From NCBI GenBank assembly GCA_964593065.1, contig CAZQGO010000028.1:1-33171 (forward strand): a stretch of 33,171 bases of DNA, given 5' to 3'. Of this stretch, positions 24,567 through 32,763 are shown piece by piece. The notes beneath the pieces were generated by a model. It was given only the letters and a program-made list of their open reading frames with translations. It was not told where the DNA came from and did not search any database. The stretch is from CAZQGO01 sp964593065 (GTDB lineage: Bacteria > Oederibacteriota > JAAXVQ01). The number at the start of each line of letters is the position of its first letter. Positions within the stretch are counted from its first letter, which is position 1. A program made the position numbers and the translations under genes.

Positions 24567-25307
24567 TTAAACGGTCTCGGTTTTCTCGGAGACCGGTTCG
24601 GACGCCGCCGCGTCGGAATCCCCGGCGGCTTCGGACTGCTGTTGCGGCTGCGGTTCGGCCGCCGCCTCCGGCCCTGAGGACGGCCCGCCTTCCGCGGTGA
24701 TTTCCTGCTCCTCGCCCTTGCCCCGGGCCACGAGGTCCCCCTGCTCGTTGACCTCCCAGTTTTTTCCGTTCTCGTCCTCCTGCAGCATCTCCTGCAGGTC
24801 TTTCAGCTCGGGCATGTCCGACAGGTCCTTCAAGCCGAAGTAATGCAGGAATTCCTTGGTCGTGCCGAACAGGAGGGGCCGGCCCACGGCCTCCTTCCGC
24901 CCCACGATGCGGATCATGCGGCGCTCGAGCAGGGAGCTGATGACGCCGTCGGCCGAAACGCCGCGGATGTCCTCGATCTCCGCCTTGGAAATGGGCTGGC
25001 GGTACGCGATGATGGCCAGGGTCTCCAGGGCGGCCCGCGACAGCTTGTTGTTCAGGCGGCTCTTGTAGAGTTTCCGGATCCAGGGCGCAAAGGCCGCCCG
25101 GGTGGCCAGCTGGTAGCCTTCGGCGATCTCGACCAAATGGAACGCCCGGTGCTGCAGCTCGTACTCCGCTTTCAGTTCCTCCAGGCAGGCCAGGAGGGTC
25201 TGCCGGTCCAAGGGTTCCAGCACGGCCTTGAGAGCGGCCAGCGACAGGGGCTTGTCGGACACGAACAGCAGGCTTTCGATAATGTCTTTGGCTTCCTGAA
25301 TTTCCAT
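24567..25307 (-). CDS. scpB: Segregation and condensation protein B
   Basis: 246 residues. Residues 1-170 are the double winged-helix kleisin partner: IIESLLFVSDKPLS, GYQLATR, LSRAALETLAIIAYRQPISKAEIEDIRGV, LLFGTTKEFLHYFGLKDLSDMP. The last 60-70 residues are a Glu/Ala/Gln-rich tail (QPQPQQQSEAAG-like), longer than in most ScpB proteins. It works with ScpA and SMC in chromosome segregation; smc is not in the window. The ATG has GGAGG seven bases upstream, two bases after the scpA stop. Confidence 0.95.
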   Translation of the reverse strand: MEIQEAKDIIESLLFVSDKPLSLAALKAVLEPLDRQTLLACLEELKAEYELQHRAFHLVEIAEGYQLATRAAFAPWIRKLYKSRLNNKLSRAALETLAIIAYRQPISKAEIEDIRGVSADGVISSLLERRMIRIVGRKEAVGRPLLFGTTKEFLHYFGLKDLSDMPELKDLQEMLQEDENGKNWEVNEQGDLVARGKGEEQEITAEGGPSSGPEAAAEPQPQQQSEAAGDSDAAASEPVSEKTETV

Positions 25308-25309
25308 CG

Positions 25310-26086
25310 TTACTCCTCCAAGGTTACCATGGCTTCGCGCACGCTGGCCGTGAACTCGTCCACACGGGTCAGGCTGATCGGCGCGAACATGGAGTCTTGT
25401 ACCACGCGTATGGCTTTCAAGCGGACCAGCTCGAGGATGGCCAGAAACAGGGTGATCATGGCGTAGCGGCTGCCCTGTTCCCGAAACAGGGTGAAGAATT
25501 CCAGGCTGGGCGCGTCCTCAAGCCGGTCGAGAATTTCGTTCATCTTCTGGCTGGTTTTGATTTCCTCCCGGTTGATCTCCCCGATCGTCTCCGGCTTGGC
25601 GTAGGCCAGGACCTGGCGGAAAGCCGACAACAGTTCGAAGAGGCTGACCTCCGGGCCGGATGTCTCTTCCTCCGGCGCGGGCCCCGGGTCCGCAGCGGCG
25701 GCGTCCGGTTCGGTCTCGCGCCAGAAAACCTCGCGAAAGGACTGTTCCCGTTCGAACAATTGCCGGGCCACTTCCTTGTAGCGCTTGTACTCCAGCAGCT
25801 GCCGGACCAGGTCGGCGCGGGGGTCCGCCTCGACGTCCCCTTCCAGGTCCAGCGATTCCTTGGGCAGGAGGAGGCGGGACTTGATGTGCATGAGCGTGGC
25901 GCCCATGAGAATGAACTCCCCGGCCACGTCCAGGTCGAGTTCCCGGATCATCTCCACGTAGGCCAGGAACTCCTCCAGCAGCGAGGCGATGGGGATGTCA
26001 TAGATGTCGATCTCGTTCTTCTTGATCAGGTACAGCAGGAGATCGAAGGGGCCCTCGAAGACGTCCAGGTTCAGGCGATAGGTCAT
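25310..26086 (-). CDS. scpA: Segregation and condensation protein A (kleisin)
   Basis: 258 residues. The opening YRLNLDVFEGPFDLLLYLIKKNEIDIYDIPIA is the ScpA signature, and MGATLMHIKSRLLLP is also conserved. The C-terminal winged helix binds the SMC head (ITLFLAILELVRLKAIRVVQ). The linker around 145-165 is Asp/Pro/Glu-rich. The ATG overlaps the trpS stop (ATGA), with GGAGG four bases upstream; a longer frame through trpS is a shadow. Confidence 0.95.
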   Translation of the reverse strand: MTYRLNLDVFEGPFDLLLYLIKKNEIDIYDIPIASLLEEFLAYVEMIRELDLDVAGEFILMGATLMHIKSRLLLPKESLDLEGDVEADPRADLVRQLLEYKRYKEVARQLFEREQSFREVFWRETEPDAAAADPGPAPEEETSGPEVSLFELLSAFRQVLAYAKPETIGEINREEIKTSQKMNEILDRLEDAPSLEFFTLFREQGSRYAMITLFLAILELVRLKAIRVVQDSMFAPISLTRVDEFTASVREAMVTLEE

Positions 26087-27102
26087 GGGGCCTCCCGTCC
26101 GGCCGGGGCCGCGCGCCAGTTCATGGCCCCGCGCACGGCTTCCAGGGTTTGGCCGGCGCGCCTGCCGGCCGCCGCGGCGCCGCGGCGCAGGATTTTTTCC
26201 AGGGCGTCCGGGGCCTGGGCCAGTTTTTCGCGCCGGGAGCGCAGGGGCGCCAAGACCGCCTCCACGATGGGAATCAGCGCGCGCTTGCAGGCCACGCAGC
26301 CGCGCCGGCCCGCCCGGCATTCCTGTTCCACCCCTCCGGCCAGGTCGGACCGGTACAAACGGTAAAAGGCCAGGACCACGCAGTGGTCCGGATTTCCGGG
26401 CGTGTCGGCCCGCACCTTGTTCGGATCCGTGTACATCTGCATGATCTTGCGCTCCACCTCTCCCGCGGGATCCGACAGGAAAATGGCGTTGCCGTAGCTT
26501 TTGCTCATCTTGCGGCCGTCGATCCCGGGAAGCTTGGGGCTTTCGGTCAGCACCGCGGCCGGTTCGGGAAAGACTTCGCCGTAAAAATGGTGGAAACGCC
26601 GGGCGATCTCCCGCGTGATTTCCAGGTGCGGCAGCTGATCCGCGCCGATGGGCACGTGCGTGGCCCGGTAGAGCAGGATATCCGCGGCCTGCAGGAGGGG
26701 ATACCCGAGAAAGCCGTAGGTGGACAAATCACGGTCCGTCATTTCCTGCTGCTGTTCCTTGTAGGTCGGACAGCGTTCCGCCCACGGCAGGGGGGTCAGC
26801 ATGCCCAGGATCACGAACAGTTCGGCGTGCCCGGGAACGTCCGATTGCACGAACAGCGTGGCCCGTTCCGGGTCGAGGCCCACGGCCAGCCAGTCCAGCA
26901 GCAGCTCCAGGGTGTTTTTCCGGATCTCCGCCGGCGCGGCGTATTCGGTCGTCAGGGCGTGCCAGTCGGCGATCATGAAGAAACACTGCGCCCCGCCGGC
27001 CTGGAAGGCGAGATAGTTTTTCAGGGCCCCTTCCAAGTGCCCGAGGTGCAGCTTGCCCGTGGGCCGCATGCCGCTGAGAATGACCTGGGAAGCAACGCTC
27101 AT
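26083..27102 (-). CDS. trpS: Tryptophanyl-tRNA synthetase
   Basis: 339 residues. The class I signature appears as GKLHLGHLEGAL (the HIGH motif) and KMSKSYGNAI (KMSKS). The DRDLSTYGFLGYPLLQAADILLY segment and GADQLPHLEITREIARRF match TrpRS. It charges tRNA-Trp. GGAG lies eight bases before the ATG. The trpS-scpA-scpB order is widespread in deltaproteobacteria and candidate phyla. The C-terminus is short, basic and Ala/Arg-rich. Confidence 0.96.
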   Translation of the reverse strand: MSVASQVILSGMRPTGKLHLGHLEGALKNYLAFQAGGAQCFFMIADWHALTTEYAAPAEIRKNTLELLLDWLAVGLDPERATLFVQSDVPGHAELFVILGMLTPLPWAERCPTYKEQQQEMTDRDLSTYGFLGYPLLQAADILLYRATHVPIGADQLPHLEITREIARRFHHFYGEVFPEPAAVLTESPKLPGIDGRKMSKSYGNAIFLSDPAGEVERKIMQMYTDPNKVRADTPGNPDHCVVLAFYRLYRSDLAGGVEQECRAGRRGCVACKRALIPIVEAVLAPLRSRREKLAQAPDALEKILRRGAAAAGRRAGQTLEAVRGAMNWRAAPAGREAP

Positions 27103-27132
27103 CCGTTCGACTCCGTCACGCGGGGCGCCGCG

Positions 27133-27801
27133 TCACAGCATGGGCCCGGCTTGAAATGGATCCCCGAAGGGGGCCAGCAGGAGCTGGAGCACGATATAGA
27201 TGGGAATCATGATGATCCGCAGCAGGCCGGTCACGTACAGTCCCATCAGGATCAGGAACGCGTAGGGCGCCAGGCGGTAATAGCGGTACGCCCACGGTCC
27301 CGGCAGCACGGCCGCCACCAGCTCCGAGCCGTCGAGCGGAGGAATGGGCAGCAGGTTGAAGGCCGCCAGGATCAGGTTGATGTTCACGGCCGCCTGCAAC
27401 ACGCGCCGGATTCCGGGATTTTCCATCACACCCAGCATCTGGCCCAGCCAGGCCAGCAGGATGATCACCGTGGCCAGCAACACGTTGGCCGCCGGGCCCG
27501 CCAGGGAGACGAGCACGGAATCGCGTTTGGGATGGCGGAGGTTCTGGGAGGTCACTGGCACCGGCTTGGCGTAGCCGAAGATCATGCTGCCCCGTGACAT
27601 GAACAGAAGCATCAAGGGCAGGATGATCGTGCCCCAGAGGTCGATATGCTTCGTGGGATTGAGCGAGACCCTGCCCAGCATCTGGGCCGTGGGATCGCCC
27701 AGCCGGGAAGCCACCCAGGCGTGGGCGCTTTCATGACAGACGATGGCCAGCAAAAATCCCGGGACGGCGATGAGAATGGAAAGCAGCAGCTCGAATGACA
27801 C
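27133..27801 (-). CDS. Site-2 protease-type (M50) membrane metalloprotease
   Basis: 222 residues with five or six hydrophobic helices. The zinc motif is CHESAHAW (HExxH) in the first region, and the second motif is LLPIPPLDGSE, the (N/L)PxxDG type. SLNPTKHIDLWGTIILPLML is typical of the short YwhC-like rhomboid-independent M50 family. The substrate is unknown. The start is GTG with AAGGAG five bases before it. It is the first gene after the promoter at 27855-27883 and probably heads the trpS-scpAB transcript. Confidence 0.92.
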   Translation of the reverse strand: MSFELLLSILIAVPGFLLAIVCHESAHAWVASRLGDPTAQMLGRVSLNPTKHIDLWGTIILPLMLLFMSRGSMIFGYAKPVPVTSQNLRHPKRDSVLVSLAGPAANVLLATVIILLAWLGQMLGVMENPGIRRVLQAAVNINLILAAFNLLPIPPLDGSELVAAVLPGPWAYRYYRLAPYAFLILMGLYVTGLLRIIMIPIYIVLQLLLAPFGDPFQAGPML

Positions 27802-27854
27802 CCAAACTCCTTAAAAACCCCTGGTATTATTGGTTTTTATCGCGATTCGAGATG

Positions 27855-27883
27855 AGTGTAACAAAGATGGCATGGGCTGTCAA
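27855..27883 (-). promoter_or_regulatory. Sigma70-type promoter for the M50-trpS-scpAB genes
   Basis: The minus strand has a perfect TTGACA (27878-27883), 17 bp, then TACACT (27855-27860) with TG one base before it (extended -10). It lies about 55 bases before the GTG start. GCGATT occurs twice in tandem overlapping the -35 side (27882-27894), and the palindrome ATCGCGAT is downstream (27839-27846), arranged like operator half-sites. The 421-base gap 27802-28222 otherwise holds the hairpin repeat and two further hairpins. Confidence 0.65.
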
Positions 27884-27921
27884 TCGCAATCGCGGCCGGG
27901 CCATAGGGCCCGCTTCCGAGC

Positions 27922-28157
27922 GGAGCTCTCAGGGGAACCACCCCGACCGGATGGGGAATCGTATGGGACTCCCTTCGGTCGCAGGTTCCCTCTGCCGCTT
28001 TCGCTTCGCTCTCCATCGGGGAGGTTTCCCCTCTGGCTCTCGCCGAAAGCCGGAATAGTTTCTTCGGCTCGCGGTCACCCCTCATGGAGTCAGGGGGTTT
28101 TTCCCCTGACCACCCCTGGCCCCTGCAGGGGCCTGAGCCGATGCGTCCTGCTTTCCT
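27922..28157. repeat. Five-hairpin intergenic repeat, copy B
   Basis: Same orientation and order of stems as copy A at 15246-15435. Stems: AGGGGAACC/GGTTCCCT (27931-27991, its loop enlarged by about 40 bases), CCAtcGGGG/CCCCtcTGG (28013-28036), GCCGAA/TTCGGC (28042-28068), TCAGGGG/CCCCTGA (28090-28109) and CCCCTG/CAGGGG (28120-28131). Both copies end in GCGTCCTGCTTTCCT. Loops and spacers differ much more than stems. Confidence 0.8.
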
Positions 28158-28169
28158 TCCGACTTCCGC

Positions 28170-28218
28170 CGGGGGCTTCACCGCCCCCGAACCCTGAGCC
28201 TCATCATTTTGCTGAGGC
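28170..28218. repeat. Two further hairpins downstream of the DUF362 gene
   Basis: CGGGGGC/GCCCCCG (28170-28189, six-base loop) and GCCTCA/TGAGGC (28198-28218, nine-base loop) lie between repeat copy B and the DUF362 stop codon. Neither is followed by a T-run on the minus strand, so termination is not clearly supported. They are absent from copy A. Confidence 0.5.
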
Positions 28219-28222
28219 AGGA

Positions 28223-29311
28223 TCAAACCTCTCCGTCCAGGGTCTGGAGCGCGTAGCGGCGCTGGCCTAAGCCGATGGCCTCGCCGTGGGAGATCTGCAC
28301 CCGGCGGCTGACCCCGGGGTAGGACACCTCGTCCAAGTCGCGGCCATGGCGACGGCGGACAAGATCCAGGCAAGCCTGGTCCACGGCCACCGGATCTTGG
28401 GAGGCCAGCACGCCCACGTCCGGAAGGACCGGCTGCTGCCGGAAATCCATGCAATCGCAATCCTTGGTCAGGTTCACCGCCACGTCGAGGAAGACGCATT
28501 TCCCACGTTTGTTTTGGACCACTCCCAGTGCGTGTTCGGCCATGTGCTTTTCCAGGGTGTCGGTTTCCATGCCCCAGTTGTAACGCACGGCGTCGAAGCG
28601 GCAGACGGCCACGCACTCGCCGCAGCCGATGCATTTTTCCTGCCGGATAAAAGCCTTGCCGGATTTCTCCACCACCGCTTCCACGGGACACCACTGCAGG
28701 CATTTCCGGCAAAAGGTGCAGGCCGCCGGATCCACCCTGGGTTGGGCGGAGGAGTGCTGGCGCATTTTCCCCATCCTCGAGGCCAGGCCCATGCCCAAAG
28801 TCTTGATGACGCCGCCGAACCCGCTCGCCAAGTGCCCGGTCATGTGGGCCACGGCCACCAGCGCGTCCGCCACCAGCACCTCGCGGGCGATCTTCACGGC
28901 GGTGTTCAGTTCGCCCGGGATCGCCACTTCCATTTCCGTGTTGCCGGCCAAGCCGTCGGCCGGGATGAACGGCAGTCCGGTCGCTTCGATGGAAAAACCG
29001 TGCCGGTGCGCGTGCAGAATGTGCTGAACCGCGTTTTGGCGCTCGCCGCGGTACAAGGTGGAGGTCTCGGTCAAAAAAGGCCGGCCGCCCCGGCTGCGGA
29101 TTTTTTCGCCCAGAACGCGGAAGACGCCGGGGGGCACGAAGGTGTCGTTGCCCCGCTCGCCCACGTGGAGCTTTAAGGCGACGAAATCCCGCTTGGCGAT
29201 GACGCCCGGCGCGCAACAGGCCTCGAACACGCGGGCGGCGCCGCGGCCTAAGGCTTCGGGTCCGGCCCGGTCGGGCAAGGGGGCAAAATAAACGGGGCTG
29301 GGTTCCGTCAT
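28223..29311 (-). CDS. DUF362 protein with 2[4Fe-4S] ferredoxin domain
   Basis: 362 residues. DUF362 segments flank the metal domain: FVALKLHVGERGNDTFVPP, FLTETSTLYRGERQNA, HMTGHLASGFGGVIKTLGMGLASR, and near the C-terminus LPDVGVLASQDPVAVDQACLDLV. The ferredoxin module has CTFCRKCLQWCPVEAV and CIGCGECVAVCRFDAV, each able to hold a [4Fe-4S] cluster. Such proteins are common in anaerobes and their reaction is not established; an iron-sulfur electron carrier role is likely. ATG with AAAGGA six bases upstream. It is followed by a gap, so it may end the ruv-side transcript. Confidence 0.9.
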   Translation of the reverse strand: MTEPSPVYFAPLPDRAGPEALGRGAARVFEACCAPGVIAKRDFVALKLHVGERGNDTFVPPGVFRVLGEKIRSRGGRPFLTETSTLYRGERQNAVQHILHAHRHGFSIEATGLPFIPADGLAGNTEMEVAIPGELNTAVKIAREVLVADALVAVAHMTGHLASGFGGVIKTLGMGLASRMGKMRQHSSAQPRVDPAACTFCRKCLQWCPVEAVVEKSGKAFIRQEKCIGCGECVAVCRFDAVRYNWGMETDTLEKHMAEHALGVVQNKRGKCVFLDVAVNLTKDCDCMDFRQQPVLPDVGVLASQDPVAVDQACLDLVRRRHGRDLDEVSYPGVSRRVQISHGEAIGLGQRRYALQTLDGEV

Positions 29312-29344
29312 CGGCTGTCCTTTCCTCCCGTCTGCTTTGGTCCC

Positions 29345-29917
29345 CTACGCGGGACCCGGGCGGCCCGCGGGTCCGTCCCGGTGCTCGGACAGGGAGGCGG
29401 CATAACGGATGCCGTAGAGGATGTAATCCACGCCGGAGGCCACGGTGATGGCCGCGACCCCGCAGGCCGCGGCGCCCGTCACCGCGGGATACGCCCCCCC
29501 GGCCAGGCCTCCGAGCAGGAAAATGCCGACGCCGAGGCACTGGATGAAGGTGGTGATTTTCCCCAGGGGCCGGACCGCGATCCGGGATGAGCCCCAGTGC
29601 ATGTAGAGCACCAGGTAGCCCAAGGAGATGATCACGTCCCGGGAAACAACCACCATCGTGACCCAGGCGGGCAGAAGCTTGATGAGGGGTAACACGATGA
29701 AGGCCGAGACCAGCATGAGTTTGTCCGCGGCCGGATCCAGGAAGCGTCCGAGGGTGGTGGTCTTCGTGCGTCGGGCGATGAAGCCGTCCAGAACGTCGGT
29801 CAAGGCCGCCATGAGAAAAGCCGCCAGGGCCCAGAGCAGGTATCCCTGCAGCAGGATCCAGATAAAGACGGGGATCAAAACGATGCGCAGCGCCGTCAAC
29901 CAGTTTGCCACTGACAT
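29345..29917 (-). CDS. pgsA: CDP-diacylglycerol-glycerol-3-phosphate 3-phosphatidyltransferase
   Basis: 190 residues, membrane protein. NWLTALRIVLIPVF is the classical PgsA N-terminus, and the CDP-alcohol phosphotransferase signature DG..AR........G...D...D is intact in DVLDGFIARRTKTTTLGRFLDPAADK. It makes phosphatidylglycerol phosphate. The ATG at 29917 is the only sensible start; the upstream frame is shadow, and the ribosome site is weak. The gap to the Nudix gene is 77 bases with nothing evident. Confidence 0.92.
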   Translation of the reverse strand: MSVANWLTALRIVLIPVFIWILLQGYLLWALAAFLMAALTDVLDGFIARRTKTTTLGRFLDPAADKLMLVSAFIVLPLIKLLPAWVTMVVVSRDVIISLGYLVLYMHWGSSRIAVRPLGKITTFIQCLGVGIFLLGGLAGGAYPAVTGAAACGVAAITVASGVDYILYGIRYAASLSEHRDGPAGRPGPA

Positions 29918-29994
29918 GGGGGTGCCGTCCTGTCGATCCGCGCCCTGCCGGGCAGGGGCGCGGGGATGGAATCCGCCCGGATCCCGCGGCGGAC

Positions 29995-30441
29995 CTATTC
30001 CCAGGGAGTCTCCACCCATTTCGCCCCGTCCCGGAAACTCCGGTCCCAGGCGGAGAGCAGTTCGCGCCGGATGTCGGGATAAAAAGCGATCCGGGGCAAT
30101 TCGCGGCGTTCCAGCCAGCGCGCGCCTTTCAGGCGCCGGTCCCGGTGCACGCGCAGGACGCCGCCGGCCAGGCGCACCCGGAAGGTCAGGTTGAGAATGT
30201 GCCGGCGCCCGCCGGGCTCCAAGGATTCGTGCACGAACAGCAGCGGGCCCACGGCGGGCCGCAGCGACAATTCCTCGGCGAACTCCCGGCGCAGGGCCGC
30301 GTGGCAGCCCTCGCCCCATTCCACGCCGCCGCCGGGGAGGAGATAATACTTCCGGCCGTCCCGCTCGTGCTGCACCACCAGGAGCCGGGAACCACGGGTG
30401 GCCAGGCCGGCGACCCGGATGCGGGGCGAGCGCGCGCTCAC
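29995..30441 (-). CDS. Nudix hydrolase
   Basis: 148 residues. The Nudix box is G-x5-E-x7-REFAEELSL within GGGVEWGEGCHAALRREFAEEL; the last consensus Gly is Ser, which is tolerated in some members. LVVQHERDGRKYYLLPGGG precedes it. It should hydrolyse a nucleoside diphosphate linked to another moiety; the substrate is unknown. The GTG start overlaps the ruvB stop (GTGA), so it is coupled to ruvB. Confidence 0.9.
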   Translation of the reverse strand: MSARSPRIRVAGLATRGSRLLVVQHERDGRKYYLLPGGGVEWGEGCHAALRREFAEELSLRPAVGPLLFVHESLEPGGRRHILNLTFRVRLAGGVLRVHRDRRLKGARWLERRELPRIAFYPDIRRELLSAWDRSFRDGAKWVETPWE

Positions 30442-31484
30442 AGCAGGGATCCCTGCTGGGTTTTGGGCACGGGCCGGCCGAGGTGCCGGTAGGCGTGCTC
30501 GGTCACGCGCCGGCCGGCGGGGGTGCGCTGGAGAAATCCCGCCTGGATGAGAAACGGCTCGTACACGTCCTCGAGCGTGTCGGTTTCCTCCCCCAAGGAC
30601 ACGGCCAGGGTCTCCAAGCCCACGGGTCCGCCGCCGAAATGGTCGATGACCGTGGCCAGCAGGCGGCGGTCCATCTGGTCCAGCCCCAGCTCGTCGATCT
30701 CCAGCAAGGCCAGGGCTTCGCCCACGACTTGCCGGTTGCTGACCGCCTGGCCGTGGACCTGGGCGAAATCCCGCACCCGCTTGAGAAGGCGGTTGGCGAC
30801 CCGCGGCGTACCCCGCGAGCGCCGGGCGATCTCGTATCCTCCCTCCCCGTCCAGGGTGACCTCCAGCACGCGCGCCGAGCGGGTCAAAATTCGGCGCAGT
30901 TCCTCCGGGGAATAAAAATCCAGCCGGTGGGTGACTCCGAAACGTTCCCGGAGGGGGGTGGTGATCAAGCCCGCGCGGGTGGTGGCGCCGATCAGGGTAA
31001 AACGCGGCAGGTCCAGGCGGATGGAGCGGGCGCTGGGGCCCTTGCCGATCACGATATCCAGGGCGAAATCCTCCAGGGCCGGATACAGGATCTCCTCGAC
31101 CGTGCGGTTCAGGCGGTGGATTTCGTCGATGAACAGGATGTCGTTGGGCTGGAGATTGGTCAGGATGGCCGCCAGGTCCCCCGGCCGCTCGATGGCCGGT
31201 CCCGAGGTCACCTTGATGTGTACGCCCATCTCGTGGGAGATGATGACGGCCAAAGTGGTCTTGCCCAGCCCCGGGGGCCCGTAAAACAAGACGTGGTCCA
31301 AGGGCTCCCCGCGCTGCTTGGCCGCCGTGATCAAGATCCTGAGGGCGGAAACAACCTTTTCCTGCCCGATGTAATCCTGCAGCCGGATCGGCCGCAGGGA
31401 TTTATCCTGTTCCTGCTCGAGGGGGCCGCAGGCCGCGGTTACGATTCGATCCGGCTCGGTGGCCGGCTCTTCGGGTTTCTTCAC
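30438..31484 (-). CDS. ruvB: Holliday junction branch migration DNA helicase RuvB
   Basis: 348 residues. AAA+ ATPase with Walker A GPPGLGKTT, Walker B ILFIDEIH, sensor GATTRAG, and the arginine-finger region PLRERFGVTHRLDFY; RPIRLQDYIGQEKV opens the domain. The C-terminal winged helix contains TEHAYRHLG. The start is GTG with GGAG nine bases upstream. With RuvA and RuvC it moves and cuts Holliday junctions. A 91-base spacer separates it from ruvA. Confidence 0.97.
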   Translation of the reverse strand: MKKPEEPATEPDRIVTAACGPLEQEQDKSLRPIRLQDYIGQEKVVSALRILITAAKQRGEPLDHVLFYGPPGLGKTTLAVIISHEMGVHIKVTSGPAIERPGDLAAILTNLQPNDILFIDEIHRLNRTVEEILYPALEDFALDIVIGKGPSARSIRLDLPRFTLIGATTRAGLITTPLRERFGVTHRLDFYSPEELRRILTRSARVLEVTLDGEGGYEIARRSRGTPRVANRLLKRVRDFAQVHGQAVSNRQVVGEALALLEIDELGLDQMDRRLLATVIDHFGGGPVGLETLAVSLGEETDTLEDVYEPFLIQAGFLQRTPAGRRVTEHAYRHLGRPVPKTQQGSLL

Positions 31485-31547
31485 GTTGGTCCGCTCCGTC
31501 GGGGCAAAAAGTCCGCGCCGCGCAATTCCCGCCGCACGCGGGTTCCC

Positions 31548-31559
31548 TGATTATAATCA
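31548..31559. promoter_or_regulatory. Palindrome TGATTATAATCA between ruvA and ruvB
   Basis: A perfect 12-bp palindrome in an otherwise GC-rich 91-base spacer. It contains a TATAAT on each strand (31550-31555 on the minus strand), so it could be a -10 element for ruvB or a repressor site. No matching -35 is seen 16-18 bp upstream, so a promoter is only possible. Confidence 0.35.
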
Positions 31560-31575
31560 ATTCCGGCGGCTTCGC

Positions 31576-32178
31576 CTACAGCTGTTTTAACGCCTGGCGC
31601 ACGATCTGGGCCACCCGGTCCTGCCCGGGATCCTGGGCCGGCAAATCCGTTTCCCGGATTTTCTGCAGAGCCAGGCGCGCCTGCGTGGCGGGATACCCCA
31701 GGGCCAGCAGGGCTTCCAGGGCTTCCGCCCAGGCGCCCGCGGCCGGACCGGCCCCCGCCTCCGGGGGCGCGGCCGGAATTTTCAACTTATCCTTCAATTC
31801 CAGCAGCAGGCGGTCCGCGGTCTTGCGGCCGATCCCCGGCAGGCGCGAGAGCATCCTGGCATCCTGGTTCACGACGGCCTGCTCCAATTCCGACCGGCTC
31901 AATCCCGACAGGATGGCGAGCGCGGACCTGGGCCCGATTCCGCCGATGCCCAGCAGAAGCTTGAACAGCGACCGCGAATCCGCCTGCAGAAAGCCGAAAA
32001 GCTGAACCCCGTCCTCACGGCCCAGGTACCAGGTATGGATCAGCACCGGCTCGCCCGTGGCGGGCAGGTGGCTGAGGTCGGTGGCCGTCATATTCACCTC
32101 GTAGCCGACCCCGTTGACGTCCACAATGCATGAGCTTTCCTGCTTGGAGGTCAAAATGCCGTTCAAGGAAGCGATCAT
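31576..32178 (-). CDS. ruvA: Holliday junction DNA-binding protein RuvA
   Basis: 200 residues. The N-terminal OB-fold MIASLNGILTSKQESSCIVDVNGVGYEV is followed by paired helix-hairpin-helix motifs (LLGIGGIGPRSALAIL and LSRLPGIGRKTADRLLLEL) and the C-terminal domain III (ALEALLALGYPATQARLAL) that contacts RuvB. A purine-rich AGGGGG site precedes the ATG. It follows ruvC by 54 bases. Confidence 0.97.
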   Translation of the reverse strand: MIASLNGILTSKQESSCIVDVNGVGYEVNMTATDLSHLPATGEPVLIHTWYLGREDGVQLFGFLQADSRSLFKLLLGIGGIGPRSALAILSGLSRSELEQAVVNQDARMLSRLPGIGRKTADRLLLELKDKLKIPAAPPEAGAGPAAGAWAEALEALLALGYPATQARLALQKIRETDLPAQDPGQDRVAQIVRQALKQL

Positions 32179-32232
32179 GTTATGCCCCCTGCACCAGGCA
32201 AAATATTTTTACCGGGCGGTCCGCTGTTGCCC

Positions 32233-32763
32233 TCACGCCCGGCGCGCGGCGGACTTCAGAGCGCGCGAGTGGGCGTGGCAAACGGCGGCGGCCAGGGCGT
32301 CGCTGGCATCGTCCAGTTTGGGCAGCGGCTGCGAGCCCAGCAGCATGCGGAGCATGCGCTGCACCTGATCCTTGGTGGCGGCCCCGTAGCCCGTCACCGC
32401 CAGTTTGATTTCCACGGGCTTGTACTCCGCAATGGCCAGTCCCGCTTCGGCGCAGGTCAAGATCACCACGCCCCTGGCTTGGCCCACGTCGATCGCGGTT
32501 TTCACGTTCTTCGCAAAGTACAACTGCTCGACCGCCGCTTCCCCCGGCCCGTGCCGGCGGATGACTTCCTGCAATTCGGCATGCAAAACGGTCAGGCGCT
32601 CGGTAAAGGGAACGCGGGCGGATGTTTCGATCACCCCGCAGCCGCAGGTCCGGAGGCGGTTGCCCAGCATTTCCACAATGCCCCAGCCGCAACGCCCGTA
32701 GCCCGGGTCCACGCCCAGGATGGGGACGCCGGAGCTCACCAATTTTTCTCTTCTCGGCCCCAC
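32233..32763 (-). CDS. ruvC: Holliday junction endonuclease RuvC
   Basis: 176 residues from GTG at 32763. The RNase H-like acidic active site is visible: ILGVDPGYGRCGWG (first Asp), EQLYFAKNVKTAIDVGQARGV (Glu), and LDDASDALAAAVCHAHS (two Asp). VTGYGAATKDQVQRM is also conserved. Start choice: GTG at 32763 has AAGGAG 11 bases upstream; GTG at 32739 overlaps the preceding stop as GTGA, and its shorter N-terminus fits the family better. I cannot decide; both are given. Confidence 0.95.
   Translation of the reverse strand: MGPRREKLVSSGVPILGVDPGYGRCGWGIVEMLGNRLRTCGCGVIETSARVPFTERLTVLHAELQEVIRRHGPGEAAVEQLYFAKNVKTAIDVGQARGVVILTCAEAGLAIAEYKPVEIKLAVTGYGAATKDQVQRMLRMLLGSQPLPKLDDASDALAAAVCHAHSRALKSAARRA

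Noticed and set aside
23964..24677. 237-codon plus-strand frame that looks like a very hydrophobic membrane protein
   Set aside because: The Val/Leu/Phe runs are the antisense reading of Asp/Glu codons in the polyacidic gene; no ribosome site or family supports it.
27830..28270. Plus-strand frame across repeat copy B whose translation partly matches that of copy A (FPLTTP.PCRG segment)
   Set aside because: The similarity follows from shared nucleotide structure; differences are mostly non-synonymous, there is no conserved start or stop, and the stems explain the conservation better than coding does.
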